DNA from: an uncultured Victivallales bacterium
Lineage (GTDB): Bacteria > Verrucomicrobiota > Lentisphaeria > Oligosphaerales > JAFGRS01
Direction: 5' to 3'
DNA length: 6,969 nt
Assembly (NCBI GenBank): GCA_903834675.1
Contig: CAILKC010000420.1
Location: 1 to 6,969 of the forward strand
Shown one piece after another: positions 1-6,399 of the stretch; position 1 is the stretch's first letter, and every line of letters starts with the position of its first letter. Under the pieces are notes generated by a model. That model searched no databases. It worked only from the letters and a program-made list of their open reading frames with translations, and had not been told where the DNA came from. Both the position numbers and the translations under genes were made by a program.

Positions 1-20
1 CCATGCGGCCTCGGTGCGGA

Positions 21-118
21 GGTATGGCAGATAGCTCGCCCCTACAGGGCTCAATCCCATAACCGTCCTATTCCCAGGGCGTTGCCCTGGGCTGGTATGG
101 CAGCGCGCCTTCAGCGCT
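21..118. repeat. Intergenic palindromic repeat cluster
   Basis: This non-coding stretch lies downstream of the ceramidase-like gene and contains three GC hairpins in a row. A small one is at 38-50 (GCCC/GGGC). A perfect one is at 73-91 (CCCAGGGC, loop GTT, GCCCTGGG). A third is at 102-118 (AGCGC/GCGCT). The 10-mer GGTATGGCAG occurs at 21-30 and again at 94-103, each time followed by a GC hairpin, so the cluster looks like a unit repeated with a 73-bp period. I know this style of palindrome from intergenic regions of planctomycete-like genomes, but that is recollection, not a search result. Small open frames crossing it are repeat artefacts. At 146-174 there is also a weak CGGGTC/GACCCG pair with a 17-nt loop, just past the ceramidase stop; it is not a convincing terminator. 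Confidence 0.6.
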
Positions 119-187
119 CCAGACGGACTCCCTTATTGCACAGGTCGGGTCTTTTTGCAGGAGCCGCCGACCCGCGCGCCACCATTC

Positions 188-1468
188 TCAGACCAGCAGC
201 GCCGCCGCGAAACGCTTCTCCAAGCCGCTTTCGAGAGGGCCGGTCCAAGGCTGTGACTGGTAGCACTGCGTCTCGTAACCTCCCCGGGCCATTTCCACGG
301 CGTCGGGCACATAGCAGACCACGCCATTGGTGTACCCGAGCATGATGGCCCGGGCCGGACTCAGTGCCTGTTCGAGGATCCGCCCCATGCCGCAGAGCAC
401 TTCCGCATTCAGGCCGAGCAGAGCGGTCTCTTCATCCAGCCAGAGAGTCTGCACCAGGAACGCCTGTTCCGCCGGAATCTCCAGGCCCGCCGCCAGTCGT
501 CCGAGGCAGATCTCGGCGTAGTGTCGCAGGTCCGTGCCGAGTAGTTTAGTGAAGCTCTCCCGGGTGAGGTGGCGCCGCTCGCAGGGCGCCAGCACGGTGG
601 CCAGCCGTCCTTTGAGCTTCAGCGGGCCGAGGGGGCGCAGGCCGGGCCCGGTCAGCACGCGCAAGGTCTCGCGGCAGAGGTCGCGGCCGATGGCCGACAA
701 CTCGGCATGCTTCATCGCTCTCCAGTGGTCGCCCTCGGTCACGTGCCGCGGACGGGCATCCGCCCCCGAGCCCTGCAGGAAGAACGGCTGCACGCCGGGC
801 CCAAACGCCTCGGCAAAGGCCGCCTTCCAGGCACCGACATAGTCGCCGGTCAGGAGATGCTGAGCCCCCGTGGCCACCGGGTGGCATGAAACCCGCGCGC
901 CGACGGCATGCAGCTCGTGCTGCGCATCCCGCAGAGCGAAGACGAACAGCCGATCATCTACCGGCCCGCCCGCGTTGGGCGCATTCGGCACCGCGCCGGC
1001 GCGGTCCGGACGCCGGTTCATGGGCACCGCGGTACGGCCCTCCCCGAGCCAAAGCGTCCCCGGCTGGAGATTTACGGCCGCCTCGGTCACGGCCTCCGTC
1101 ACCACTCCGGTGAACCACTCGTCGTAGCGCGTGATCAGCCCCGGCACCGGGCTCGGCAGATGCGCGAAATCGCCCATCGGCAGCATCGGCCCCCCATGCG
1201 TGTGGGAGGCATTGAGCATGATATTGTCTCGCGGACAGCCGACGATGCCGGCCAGACGGTCCAGCAGTGCCAGGGTGCGCCCATCATTGGCATACGAGCC
1301 GATGTCGGTGGCCCCCAGCAGTGCCCGGCGGCCGTCCTCCTCGAGCAGGACCGCGGTGAAGCTCAGCGGGTCGTTGACGCCATCGCAGCAATCCACCCGG
1401 GAGCCATACCCGTACATCGGACAGGCAAAGGGCGGCACGATGGACCTGGATACCACGGCAAAACGCAT
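188..1468 (-). CDS. Neutral/alkaline ceramidase-like metallohydrolase
   Basis: The 426-residue protein resembles the N-terminal catalytic domain of neutral/alkaline non-lysosomal ceramidases, zinc amidases that split ceramide into sphingoid base and fatty acid. Visible family landmarks are SHTH (H89, H91), CHP (H196) followed by a TGDYVG stretch near 207-212, FLQGSGAD at 230-237, NAE (E356) and NGVVCY...GGY (Y386, Y398). In Pseudomonas ceramidase the zinc ligands are two His, one Glu and one Tyr; H91 or H89, H196, E356 and Y386 or Y398 are the probable equivalents. It is much shorter than secreted ceramidases (about 650-700 residues), lacks their C-terminal beta domain and shows no signal peptide, so it is probably cytoplasmic and the true substrate may not be ceramide. 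The start is supported by GGAGGAG upstream of the ATG. It is the last gene of a probable three-gene operon, 36 nt after the SDR gene. Confidence 0.8.
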   Translation of the reverse strand: MRFAVVSRSIVPPFACPMYGYGSRVDCCDGVNDPLSFTAVLLEEDGRRALLGATDIGSYANDGRTLALLDRLAGIVGCPRDNIMLNASHTHGGPMLPMGDFAHLPSPVPGLITRYDEWFTGVVTEAVTEAAVNLQPGTLWLGEGRTAVPMNRRPDRAGAVPNAPNAGGPVDDRLFVFALRDAQHELHAVGARVSCHPVATGAQHLLTGDYVGAWKAAFAEAFGPGVQPFFLQGSGADARPRHVTEGDHWRAMKHAELSAIGRDLCRETLRVLTGPGLRPLGPLKLKGRLATVLAPCERRHLTRESFTKLLGTDLRHYAEICLGRLAAGLEIPAEQAFLVQTLWLDEETALLGLNAEVLCGMGRILEQALSPARAIMLGYTNGVVCYVPDAVEMARGGYETQCYQSQPWTGPLESGLEKRFAAALLV

Positions 1469-1504
1469 GGTGTTTACTCCTCCTCTGCATATTTCCGTTT
1501 GCGC

Positions 1505-2356
1505 TCACGCCAGGGCAAAGTTGAAACGCGGCTGGTAACCCAGCCCGCGCTTCGCCTTGGCGACGCTATACCATTCCCCGGCGGCGGGGAGCTGCAGCTT
1601 GCCGGCCCGGACCAGCGCCGCCACCCCGGGGACGCACCGGTCCAGCGTTCCCGCCGGGTCGGCCTTGTAGGCCTGCGACGCTATCTGGCACAGCGGCGAG
1701 TCGGCAGTGATAATGAAGACGTCATGGCGCAGACTCTCCGGCGCCGCCAGCGCCAGGACCTGGGCCTGGGCCACGTCGCGAACATCGACGGCTCCCACCA
1801 GGAAGCCCGTCTGCAACCCCGCGTAGGCCTCGGCCGGACGGATGCCGCCCGGCCGCAGAACCAGGGCGCTGAACCCGTACTTCGCGCTGGCATAGCGACA
1901 CATCTGCTCGCCCAGAATCTTGCTCAGCCCGTAGAGTTCGGCGGGCTCTCGCGTCAGGCCCTCGTCGAGCGGCAGCGTCGGCGCTGGCGGCGCATCGTGT
2001 CCCGTGGCCCAGATCGACGAGGTGAACACCACCCGCTTCACGCCTGCGGCCCCTGCCCCCTCAAGGATGTTCTTGGTCCCCACCACGTTCACCGCAAAGC
2101 CGACGTCGTCTCCGGCCGCAGCCCAGGCCTTCCCATGCAGGGCCGCCACGTGGAGAACCATGTCCATGCCCCGGCAGGCTGCGGTGACCTGCAGCGGATT
2201 GCGGAGATCGCCCAGGATGAAGGGCAGACCGTCGCCCGGGTCGGACACATCAAAGTGCGTGACCTCGTAACGCTCACGCAGCAGCGGCGCCAGGGCCCGT
2301 CCAAGCAGCCCGGTGCCGCCGGTCAACAGAACCCGGTATCGTGGTACAACTCCCAT
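1505..2356 (-). CDS. NAD(P)-dependent extended SDR, epimerase/dehydratase type
   Basis: With the start chosen here the protein has 283 residues. A Rossmann fold opens at residue 9 with the dinucleotide motif GGTGLLG (13-19). D50 of ILGDL probably follows the second fold half, HVAALHG (69-75) is the usual strand-4 motif, TSS (112-114) supplies the catalytic Ser, and YGLSK gives Y142 and K146. RPGGIRP (168-174) and DVRDVA (191-196) are typical of sugar-nucleotide epimerase/dehydratases and uronate-dehydrogenase-like enzymes. The substrate cannot be named from sequence. The open frame continues upstream to 2467, but that would overlap the preceding gene and place 37 non-family residues before the Rossmann strand; the ATG at 2356 has GGGGAG nine bases upstream. 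It is the middle gene of the operon, 65 nt after the DUF1648 gene and 36 nt before the ceramidase-like gene, which suggests shared transcription. Confidence 0.85.
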   Translation of the reverse strand: MGVVPRYRVLLTGGTGLLGRALAPLLRERYEVTHFDVSDPGDGLPFILGDLRNPLQVTAACRGMDMVLHVAALHGKAWAAAGDDVGFAVNVVGTKNILEGAGAAGVKRVVFTSSIWATGHDAPPAPTLPLDEGLTREPAELYGLSKILGEQMCRYASAKYGFSALVLRPGGIRPAEAYAGLQTGFLVGAVDVRDVAQAQVLALAAPESLRHDVFIITADSPLCQIASQAYKADPAGTLDRCVPGVAALVRAGKLQLPAAGEWYSVAKAKRGLGYQPRFNFALA

Positions 2357-2385
2357 CGTCACGTACTCCCCTTGTAGGCCCGCTC

Positions 2386-2398
2386 CCTGGAAACCAGG
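2386..2398. other. Small hairpin between DUF1648 and SDR genes
   Basis: A perfect CCTGG / CCAGG stem with an AAA loop (TTT on the transcribed strand) lies in the 65-nt gap between the two genes. No U-run follows, so it is more likely a spacer or mRNA-stability hairpin than a terminator. It may be chance. Confidence 0.25.
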
Positions 2399-2421
2399 TT
2401 CACCGTAACTCGCCACACCGC

Positions 2422-2910
2422 TCAGGCTACCGGCACCCGAAAGGCCCGGTAGAACTGCACCACCCACCCAACCGTGTAGAGCAAGAACAGCCCCATCAAG
2501 GGCAGAAAAAGCCGTAGATCCAGCCTGACAGGGTCCGACAAGTTAGCCTGTACCGTCAGCACCCCTACCCCCAAGAACAAGGCAAAAAGGGCTGTGCCCA
2601 TGCCGAGCGTGCGCGACTCGATCATGGTCAAGGCTCGCGCCTTGTTGGCCTCCTGCAGCCAGAACTGCTTGTTGGGCAGGTTGACCCAGCGGGCCGGCAA
2701 CACCAGGGTCAGGCGCCCCGACAAAAAGAGGAGCACAAACAGAAAAATGTGCGTGCCGATCAGGAGCGCCGCGTGGGTCTCCTTGGAGGCCCAGTTGTCC
2801 GCCGCCCCCAACGCCCCAAAATGGATCGCCACGCGGTCTGGAAGCACCGCCAATGAGCCCAGCGTGAACACAACGTTCGCCACAAAACTGGCCATGAAGA
2901 CGGCGCGCAT
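2422..2910 (-). CDS. DUF1648-domain integral membrane protein
   Basis: The 162-residue protein has four predicted membrane helices (about residues 4-22, 46-70, 101-121 and 133-152). After helix 1 it carries the DUF1648 hallmark LPDRVAIHFGALGAADNWAS (23-42), and between helices 2 and 3 it has NLPNKQFWL (77-85). Both resemble motifs in small membrane proteins related to the SdpI immunity group, where DUF1648 sits next to the first helix. The molecular function of stand-alone members is unknown, and nothing nearby suggests a toxin for it to neutralise. The open frame extends to 3003, but the ATG at 2910 has an excellent AGGAGG six bases upstream, starts directly at the first membrane helix, and lies downstream of a plausible promoter, whereas the longer start would be upstream of it. 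It is the first gene of the minus-strand operon leading to the SDR and ceramidase-like genes. Confidence 0.82.
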   Translation of the reverse strand: MRAVFMASFVANVVFTLGSLAVLPDRVAIHFGALGAADNWASKETHAALLIGTHIFLFVLLFLSGRLTLVLPARWVNLPNKQFWLQEANKARALTMIESRTLGMGTALFALFLGVGVLTVQANLSDPVRLDLRLFLPLMGLFLLYTVGWVVQFYRAFRVPVA

Positions 2911-2949
2911 AGCCAACCTCCTGCAAACCGACGCCCGGAACGCGCTACT

Positions 2950-2979
2950 ACCATAGCCGAACAAGACCGCGCCCTGCAA
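2950..2979 (-). promoter_or_regulatory. Candidate promoter of the DUF1648-SDR-ceramidase operon
   Basis: Read on the minus strand, TTGCAG (2974-2979) and TATGGT (2950-2955) are separated by 18 bases and match sigma-70-type boxes at 3 of 6 and 4 of 6 positions. Transcription would begin near 2943, leaving a leader of about 30 nt that contains the AGGAGG of the DUF1648 gene. An imperfect CAAG-CA-CTTG palindrome (2977-2986) overlaps the -35 box and could be an operator. Both are guesses from base patterns. Confidence 0.3.
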
Positions 2980-3090
2980 GCACTTGTCTGAGAACGGGCG
3001 CATGACAGAATTGTCGGAAGGACGAAACCCGAGGGGAATTGCGTCTGCAGATTATGCCGCTTGGTGACCACTCAGGGGCAACTGCGTATT

Positions 3091-3226
3091 CTGCCCCAAC
3101 GGGGCTGCGTAGCCCAAGCCCAGGGTTGGCCGCTGCGTCGGCCTACCCTGGGAGACCAAGGCAGCGAACCCAATCTACCCCAACGGGGTTGGGTCAGGGG
3201 GCCAAGCCGCAACCCCGTTGGGGCAG
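3091..3226. repeat. Large branched palindromic intergenic element
   Basis: An outer inverted repeat pairs 3091-3108 with 3209-3226 (17 of 18 positions; the mismatch becomes a G-U wobble if transcribed from the minus strand). Inside lie two further hairpins. One pairs 3119-3132 with 3139-3152 (13 of 14 pairs, loop CTGCGT). The other spans 3168-3194 (ACCCAA/TTGGGT enclosing CCCC-AAC-GGGG). Folded, this is a three-way junction or cruciform. The core CCCC(AAC or GTT)GGGG occurs three times, at 3094, 3178 and 3213. Weaker similarity between the flanks continues the symmetry outward to about 3066 and 3260. It is non-coding; open frames rich in PTGL or QPRWG that cross it are products of the repeat. 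It sits between divergently transcribed genes and could also act as an RNA or transcription-blocking structure. Confidence 0.75.
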
Positions 3227-3352
3227 GGAAATGCACCTGAGTTGTAACCTGAGGAGTTACGCCGCTTGAACGCCTCACTGTACCGGATACACTTGTAGGA
3301 GACTTCAGGCTAACACTCAAAGCTCAAGGCCGCGAAAACCGCAAGTCTCATT

Positions 3353-3440
3353 CCGGTATGTCCGGCCCCAGCCAGGGGCTTGGCTGAACCCTGAACCCTA
3401 GGACCTGAGTAGTCACCCCCTACGGAACTGACATGCGCCC
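3353..3440 (-). repeat. Long inverted repeat, left arm (two heptamer units)
   Basis: The reverse complement of this 88-base segment matches 6705-6806 at 82 of 88 positions after removing two extra GGGTTCA heptamers from the right copy. This copy has two units (written TGAACCC on the plus strand, 3385-3398). It includes a hairpin GCCCC/GGGGC at 3365-3379 and CCGG-TATGT-CCGG at 3353-3365. The inner edge runs over the first codons of the methyltransferase gene. Outside it, 3316-3329 holds two degenerate heptads (CTCAAAG, CTCAAGG). Confidence 0.9.
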
Positions 3441-4422
3441 GGACGCAACCGCCTCAGCCTTCCACCAGGATGCGGTGCTCGCGGCCTGCCTGGCAGCCTT
3501 CAAAGCGCGCTGGCTGGAACGCCTGGACTGCTTCCGCTGCCGGGCCGGGCCGCCCTGGTGGGCGCCGGGCCTCATCCTCACTCCCGAGCTGCGAACGCGT
3601 TACGAGACCTACCTGCCCTTGGCCGACGTCTGCGCCGACCTCGCCCGCCTGGGCGACCGGCTGTTGCCGCACCCATCCTGGGTCCCGCACCTGCTCCGCC
3701 CTCGCCGCGTGGGCGCGTGTCCCCTGCCCTGCCCCGACGGCCCCGCCTCTCTGCCCGACCTCTGGGCCCTGCTGCCCCCGGCCCTGGCCGGACGCCTCGA
3801 CCTCGCCATCGCCGATCTGCCGGCGCTGTTCTGCGCCCTCGCAGATCCGCCCCACTTCGGTACGGCCGCCGAGCGCTATCCGGCCCAGCAGGAGCAACTC
3901 GCCGCGCTCTGCGTGACGCACCCCCGACCCGGCCTGCGCCTCCTGGACCTCGCTTGCGGCGTTGGCTTGGGGACCTTCGCCACCGCAGCCCTGGCGCGAG
4001 GTTGCGGACTCCGCGACGTCCACACCCTGGGCCTGACTCTCGAGCCCCTCGAAGCCTGGATGGCCGCCCGCCAGTGCCTGCCTCATGACCCGCAACGGCA
4101 ACTGCGCTTACAGCAGCTGGCCGACCGCGTCCCACACGTCCGTTTCGCCGCCGCCGACGTGCGCCAACTGCCCATCCATGGCCCTTTCGACCTCATCCTC
4201 TGCAACGGCCTGGTGGGCGGCACGCTGCTCCACCGCAAACCGGACCTGCTCCCTCTCCTCTCGGAATGCGCCCGTATCCTCGCGCCGGGTGGACGGCTGC
4301 TCCTCTCCAACCGCTTCCACGACGGCAGACGGGCTCGCGTTGAGCAGTTTTCCGACCTCGCCCGCGACCTCGGTTGGGCAGTCTCCGGTGACTGGCATGA
4401 CCTGGCGCTGGGACGCCGTTAG
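3433..4422 (+). CDS. Class I SAM-dependent methyltransferase, unknown substrate
   Basis: The 329-residue protein has a Rossmann-type methyltransferase domain in its second half. Motif I is LRLLDLACGVGLGTF (168-182), an acidic post-I residue is E204 in LTLEP, motif II is AAADVRQLP (239-247), DLILCNGLVGG (253-263) takes the motif IV place, and LAPGGRLLLSN (283-293) is motif V. The layout resembles generic small-molecule or CheR-like methyltransferases, but the CheR N-terminal domain is absent. Residues 1-165 are not recognised; they contain a CFRC pair (C33, C36), PPWWAPG (40-46) and CPLPC (C96, C100), which could bind metal. The start is uncertain: the ATG lies inside the end of the inverted repeat with only a weak GGA six bases upstream, and the GTG at 3475, preceded by AGGA, is a credible alternative. 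GC content and Pro/Leu/Ala usage are high. It is transcribed alone, convergent with the sulfatase. Confidence 0.8.
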   Translation: MRPDATASAFHQDAVLAACLAAFKARWLERLDCFRCRAGPPWWAPGLILTPELRTRYETYLPLADVCADLARLGDRLLPHPSWVPHLLRPRRVGACPLPCPDGPASLPDLWALLPPALAGRLDLAIADLPALFCALADPPHFGTAAERYPAQQEQLAALCVTHPRPGLRLLDLACGVGLGTFATAALARGCGLRDVHTLGLTLEPLEAWMAARQCLPHDPQRQLRLQQLADRVPHVRFAAADVRQLPIHGPFDLILCNGLVGGTLLHRKPDLLPLLSECARILAPGGRLLLSNRFHDGRRARVEQFSDLARDLGWAVSGDWHDLALGRR

Positions 4423-4444
4423 CCTGGATTCCCACAAGGTGATT

Positions 4445-4503
4445 CTGAAACTCAGACTTTCAGGGCGCGGCATTCCCGATCCTGGCCCGCGAGATCTTCG
4501 CGG
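4445..4503. terminator. Hairpins between convergent methyltransferase and sulfatase genes
   Basis: The 170-nt gap between the two stop codons contains two hairpins. One is CTGAAA/TTTCAG with a seven-base loop at 4445-4463. The other is CCGCGA/TCGCGG with a five-base loop at 4487-4503. They are where a bidirectional terminator would be expected, but neither is followed by a clear T-run on either strand, so intrinsic termination is only a guess. Confidence 0.3.
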
Positions 4504-4592
4504 CGGGACGGGAGGGGAACCGTGTTGAGCCGGCAGCTCTTCCGGTCGGGGCCCACAACCCGGTGTGTCCAGGGCCGTCCGCGGGAGCACCC

Positions 4593-5996
4593 TCAGGGCT
4601 TCAAGTGGTGCAGAAGTTGGTCGCGGATCCAGGGGTTGAGCTGCTGGTCGCCCACGGCCTCCATCCACTCCACCAGCCGCCGCCGCTTCGCCTCGACGGC
4701 CTCCCGGCAGGCGGGGTCGCCGATCCGGTTGTGCAGCTCGCCTGGGTCGGTCTCCAGGTCGTACAGCTCATCCTCCGCGGTCGCGTTCCAGACATACTTC
4801 CAGCGCCGGTCGCGCACCATACGCTGGGTGTAGAAACCGAACTGATTGCCGTAGTACATGCTGAAGACATCCGGGCGCTCCACCATGGCCTGCCCCGCGA
4901 TGGCGGGCAGCAGGCTGGCGCCCTGAAACGTCTCCGGCACCGCGGCGCCGCCCAGTTCGCAGAAGGTCCGGGCCAGGTCCAGGGCATGCACGACGAAGGC
5001 CTCGCAGCGCCTCCCCGGCTGGACCAGACCCCGCGGCCAGCGCACGATTAGCGGCACGCGGGTCACATCGTCATACATCACGTAGTGCTTGTCGATGAGC
5101 CCATGCGAACCGCACAGGTCGCCGTGGTCGGCGCTATAGACCACCACCGTGTTCTCTGCCAGCCCGAGGCGTTCGAGCGTCTCCAGCAGTCGGCCCATCT
5201 GCGCGTCCAACAGGCTGACCTCGCCCAGGTAACGGGCCACCGTCGGGGCCCACTCCTCCCAGCTCTTCCCCTCCAGGCGCCACGTGCGGCGCTGCTGCGC
5301 CTGGATAAACGGCTTTCCGGCCAGTGTGTCAGCAAAGCTCGCCCAAGGCGGAATCTGGGCCGGTTCGTACATCGAGGCAAAGGGCTCCGGCACCACGTTC
5401 GGCAGATGGGGCTCAGAGGTATCCCAGCGCACGAAAAAAGGCGAGCCCCGACCGGCAGCCCGCGCCAGCATCGCTGCCACCTGCCCAGCTTCCCAGCCCA
5501 AACGCGACTGCTCCGGCTGAATGCCTGGGTCGGTCTCGCCAAACCAGCCATTGCGGTGCGGCCGCGCGGGCAGCCCCGACGCCTTCCGCCAAGCCCCGTA
5601 GCCGCCCGCCGGGTTGGACTCATTGAAACCGAAGGCCGTCGGCGGGTGACCCGCGCTGAGCTGCCACTTGCCCACGTGCCCCAGCCAATACCCCGCCTCG
5701 GCCAACTGTCGGCCGAAGGAGGGCAGCCCCCGCGTGTCCGGGTGCGGCACGCCCAACCCATCGTTCATCAGACAGCTATGACGGCAGGGCCAGCAGCCAT
5801 GCAGCAAGCTCGTCCGCGCCGGCACGCAGACCGGCGCCGGCGTGTAGGCCTGAGAGAAGCTCAGCCCGGTCGCCGCCAGATGGTCCAGATGCGGGGTCCG
5901 CACCAGCGGATGCCCATGCCCAGACAGACAGTCGTAACGATGCTGATCGCTGAGCACCAGCAGGATGTTCGGCCGATTCCTGGCCTGGACGTCCAT
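4593..5996 (-). CDS. Type I (formylglycine-dependent) sulfatase
   Basis: The 467-residue protein is a sulfatase of the alkaline-phosphatase superfamily, hydrolysing sulfate esters. NILLVLSDQH (10-19) supplies the first metal-binding Asp (D17). CVPAR (57-61) is the C-x-P-x-R modification site, in which C57 would be converted to formylglycine, followed by TSLLHG. GHVGKW (106-111) gives K110, EPH (195-197) gives H197, and YSADHGDLCGSHGLIDK (287-303) supplies D290, H291 and K303. The C-terminal ELYDLETDPGELHN (410-423) is the usual late family signature. No signal peptide is seen, so it may act in the cytoplasm, unlike most polysaccharide sulfatases. The substrate is undetermined. The Cys-type site needs a formylglycine-generating enzyme or anSME, which is not in this window. 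The start is supported by GGGAG seven bases before the ATG. It follows the toxin gene on the same strand after 130 nt. Confidence 0.93.
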   Translation of the reverse strand: MDVQARNRPNILLVLSDQHRYDCLSGHGHPLVRTPHLDHLAATGLSFSQAYTPAPVCVPARTSLLHGCWPCRHSCLMNDGLGVPHPDTRGLPSFGRQLAEAGYWLGHVGKWQLSAGHPPTAFGFNESNPAGGYGAWRKASGLPARPHRNGWFGETDPGIQPEQSRLGWEAGQVAAMLARAAGRGSPFFVRWDTSEPHLPNVVPEPFASMYEPAQIPPWASFADTLAGKPFIQAQQRRTWRLEGKSWEEWAPTVARYLGEVSLLDAQMGRLLETLERLGLAENTVVVYSADHGDLCGSHGLIDKHYVMYDDVTRVPLIVRWPRGLVQPGRRCEAFVVHALDLARTFCELGGAAVPETFQGASLLPAIAGQAMVERPDVFSMYYGNQFGFYTQRMVRDRRWKYVWNATAEDELYDLETDPGELHNRIGDPACREAVEAKRRRLVEWMEAVGDQQLNPWIRDQLLHHLKP

Positions 5997-6041
5997 GAAT
6001 GATCTCCCATCGGACCCGCCGCACCGGGAACAACAAGGCCC

Positions 6042-6058
6042 CCGCGGCTGAACCGCGG
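6042..6058. terminator. GC hairpin downstream of the toxin gene
   Basis: A perfect CCGCGG / CCGCGG stem with loop CTGAA lies between the toxin stop and the sulfatase start. On the minus strand it is followed by a G-run and then a T-rich patch, so it might attenuate transcription of the toxin-antitoxin operon before the sulfatase. The rest of the gap shows only a GACGCCGCC doublet near 6067-6087. Confidence 0.3.
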
Positions 6059-6126
6059 TGACTACGTCGACGCCGCCGACGCCGCCGACATCACGTGGGT
6101 CCGCACCACCCGTTTGTTGGCCGCTC

Positions 6127-6399
6127 TCATTCCCGGAACAGATCGCTGTGTGTACCCGTCCGCTCCAAGCGCAAAGACACTTCGTCAGCAGTGTAGATCA
6201 GGAGCCAGTCGGGCTCAATGTGGCAGTCACGCGAGGGGCGCCATGGCCCGCTCAGAGGATGGTCTCGACAAGGTGGCGGAAGGGGGTGCCCTTCGGCAAG
6301 TAAGGCCACGATCTCCCGCAGTGCCCCGAGGTCCTTGCCGCGCCGGTGCATAGGCTTGACATCACGCGAGAATTGCGTGGTCTGCGAGAGCTCCCTCAT
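6127..6399 (-). CDS. YafQ-family toxin, ribosome-dependent mRNA endonuclease
   Basis: The 90-residue protein belongs to the RelE superfamily, YafQ branch, whose members cut mRNA in the ribosomal A site. RDHPLSG (45-51), RDCHIEPDW (57-65) and TGTHSDLF (81-88) are the YafQ signature blocks. The residues reported as catalytic or important in E. coli YafQ (H50, H63, D67, H87, F91) correspond here to H47, H60, D64, H84 and F88 with a constant offset of three, so the toxin appears intact. The ATG overlaps the antitoxin stop codon as ATGA, a typical translationally coupled arrangement. An in-frame TTG nine bases upstream could also start the protein but would give a longer overlap. It forms an operon with the antitoxin gene upstream. 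The family is very well characterised, so the assignment is strong. Confidence 0.93.
   Translation of the reverse strand: MRELSQTTQFSRDVKPMHRRGKDLGALREIVALLAEGHPLPPPCRDHPLSGPWRPSRDCHIEPDWLLIYTADEVSLRLERTGTHSDLFRE

Noticed and set aside
908..2377. A 489-residue plus-strand open frame
   Set aside because: It is antisense to the well-supported ceramidase-like and SDR genes, crosses their junction, is Arg/Gly/Gln-rich with no domain, and has no SD; it is a high-GC shadow frame.
2357..2467. N-terminal extension of the SDR (320-residue version)
   Set aside because: It would overlap the DUF1648 gene, lacks family similarity, and the ATG at 2356 has a well-placed GGGGAG.
2911..3003. N-terminal extension of the DUF1648 protein (193-residue version)
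   Set aside because: AGGAGG sits six bases before the ATG at 2910, and the first membrane helix begins there.
3094..3223. CRISPR array from the three CCCCAACGGGG-like repeats
   Set aside because: The spacing is irregular, the units are only 11 bases, one is in opposite orientation, and they are explained by nested palindromes; no cas gene is present.
3072..3320. An 82-residue minus-strand frame with repeated PTGL/QPRWG peptides
   Set aside because: The peptide repeats are translation of the CCCC(AAC)GGGG palindromic element, not a protein family; there is no SD.
3454..4101. A 215-residue minus-strand frame and other long frames opposite or within the methyltransferase
   Set aside because: Several frames are open here simply because the methyltransferase is extremely GC-rich; only the plus-strand frame carries SAM motifs.
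5085..6002. A 305-residue plus-strand open frame
   Set aside because: It lies wholly opposite the sulfatase, whose catalytic motifs are unambiguous, and its composition (Arg/Gln/Pro) is typical of antisense frames in GC-rich DNA.
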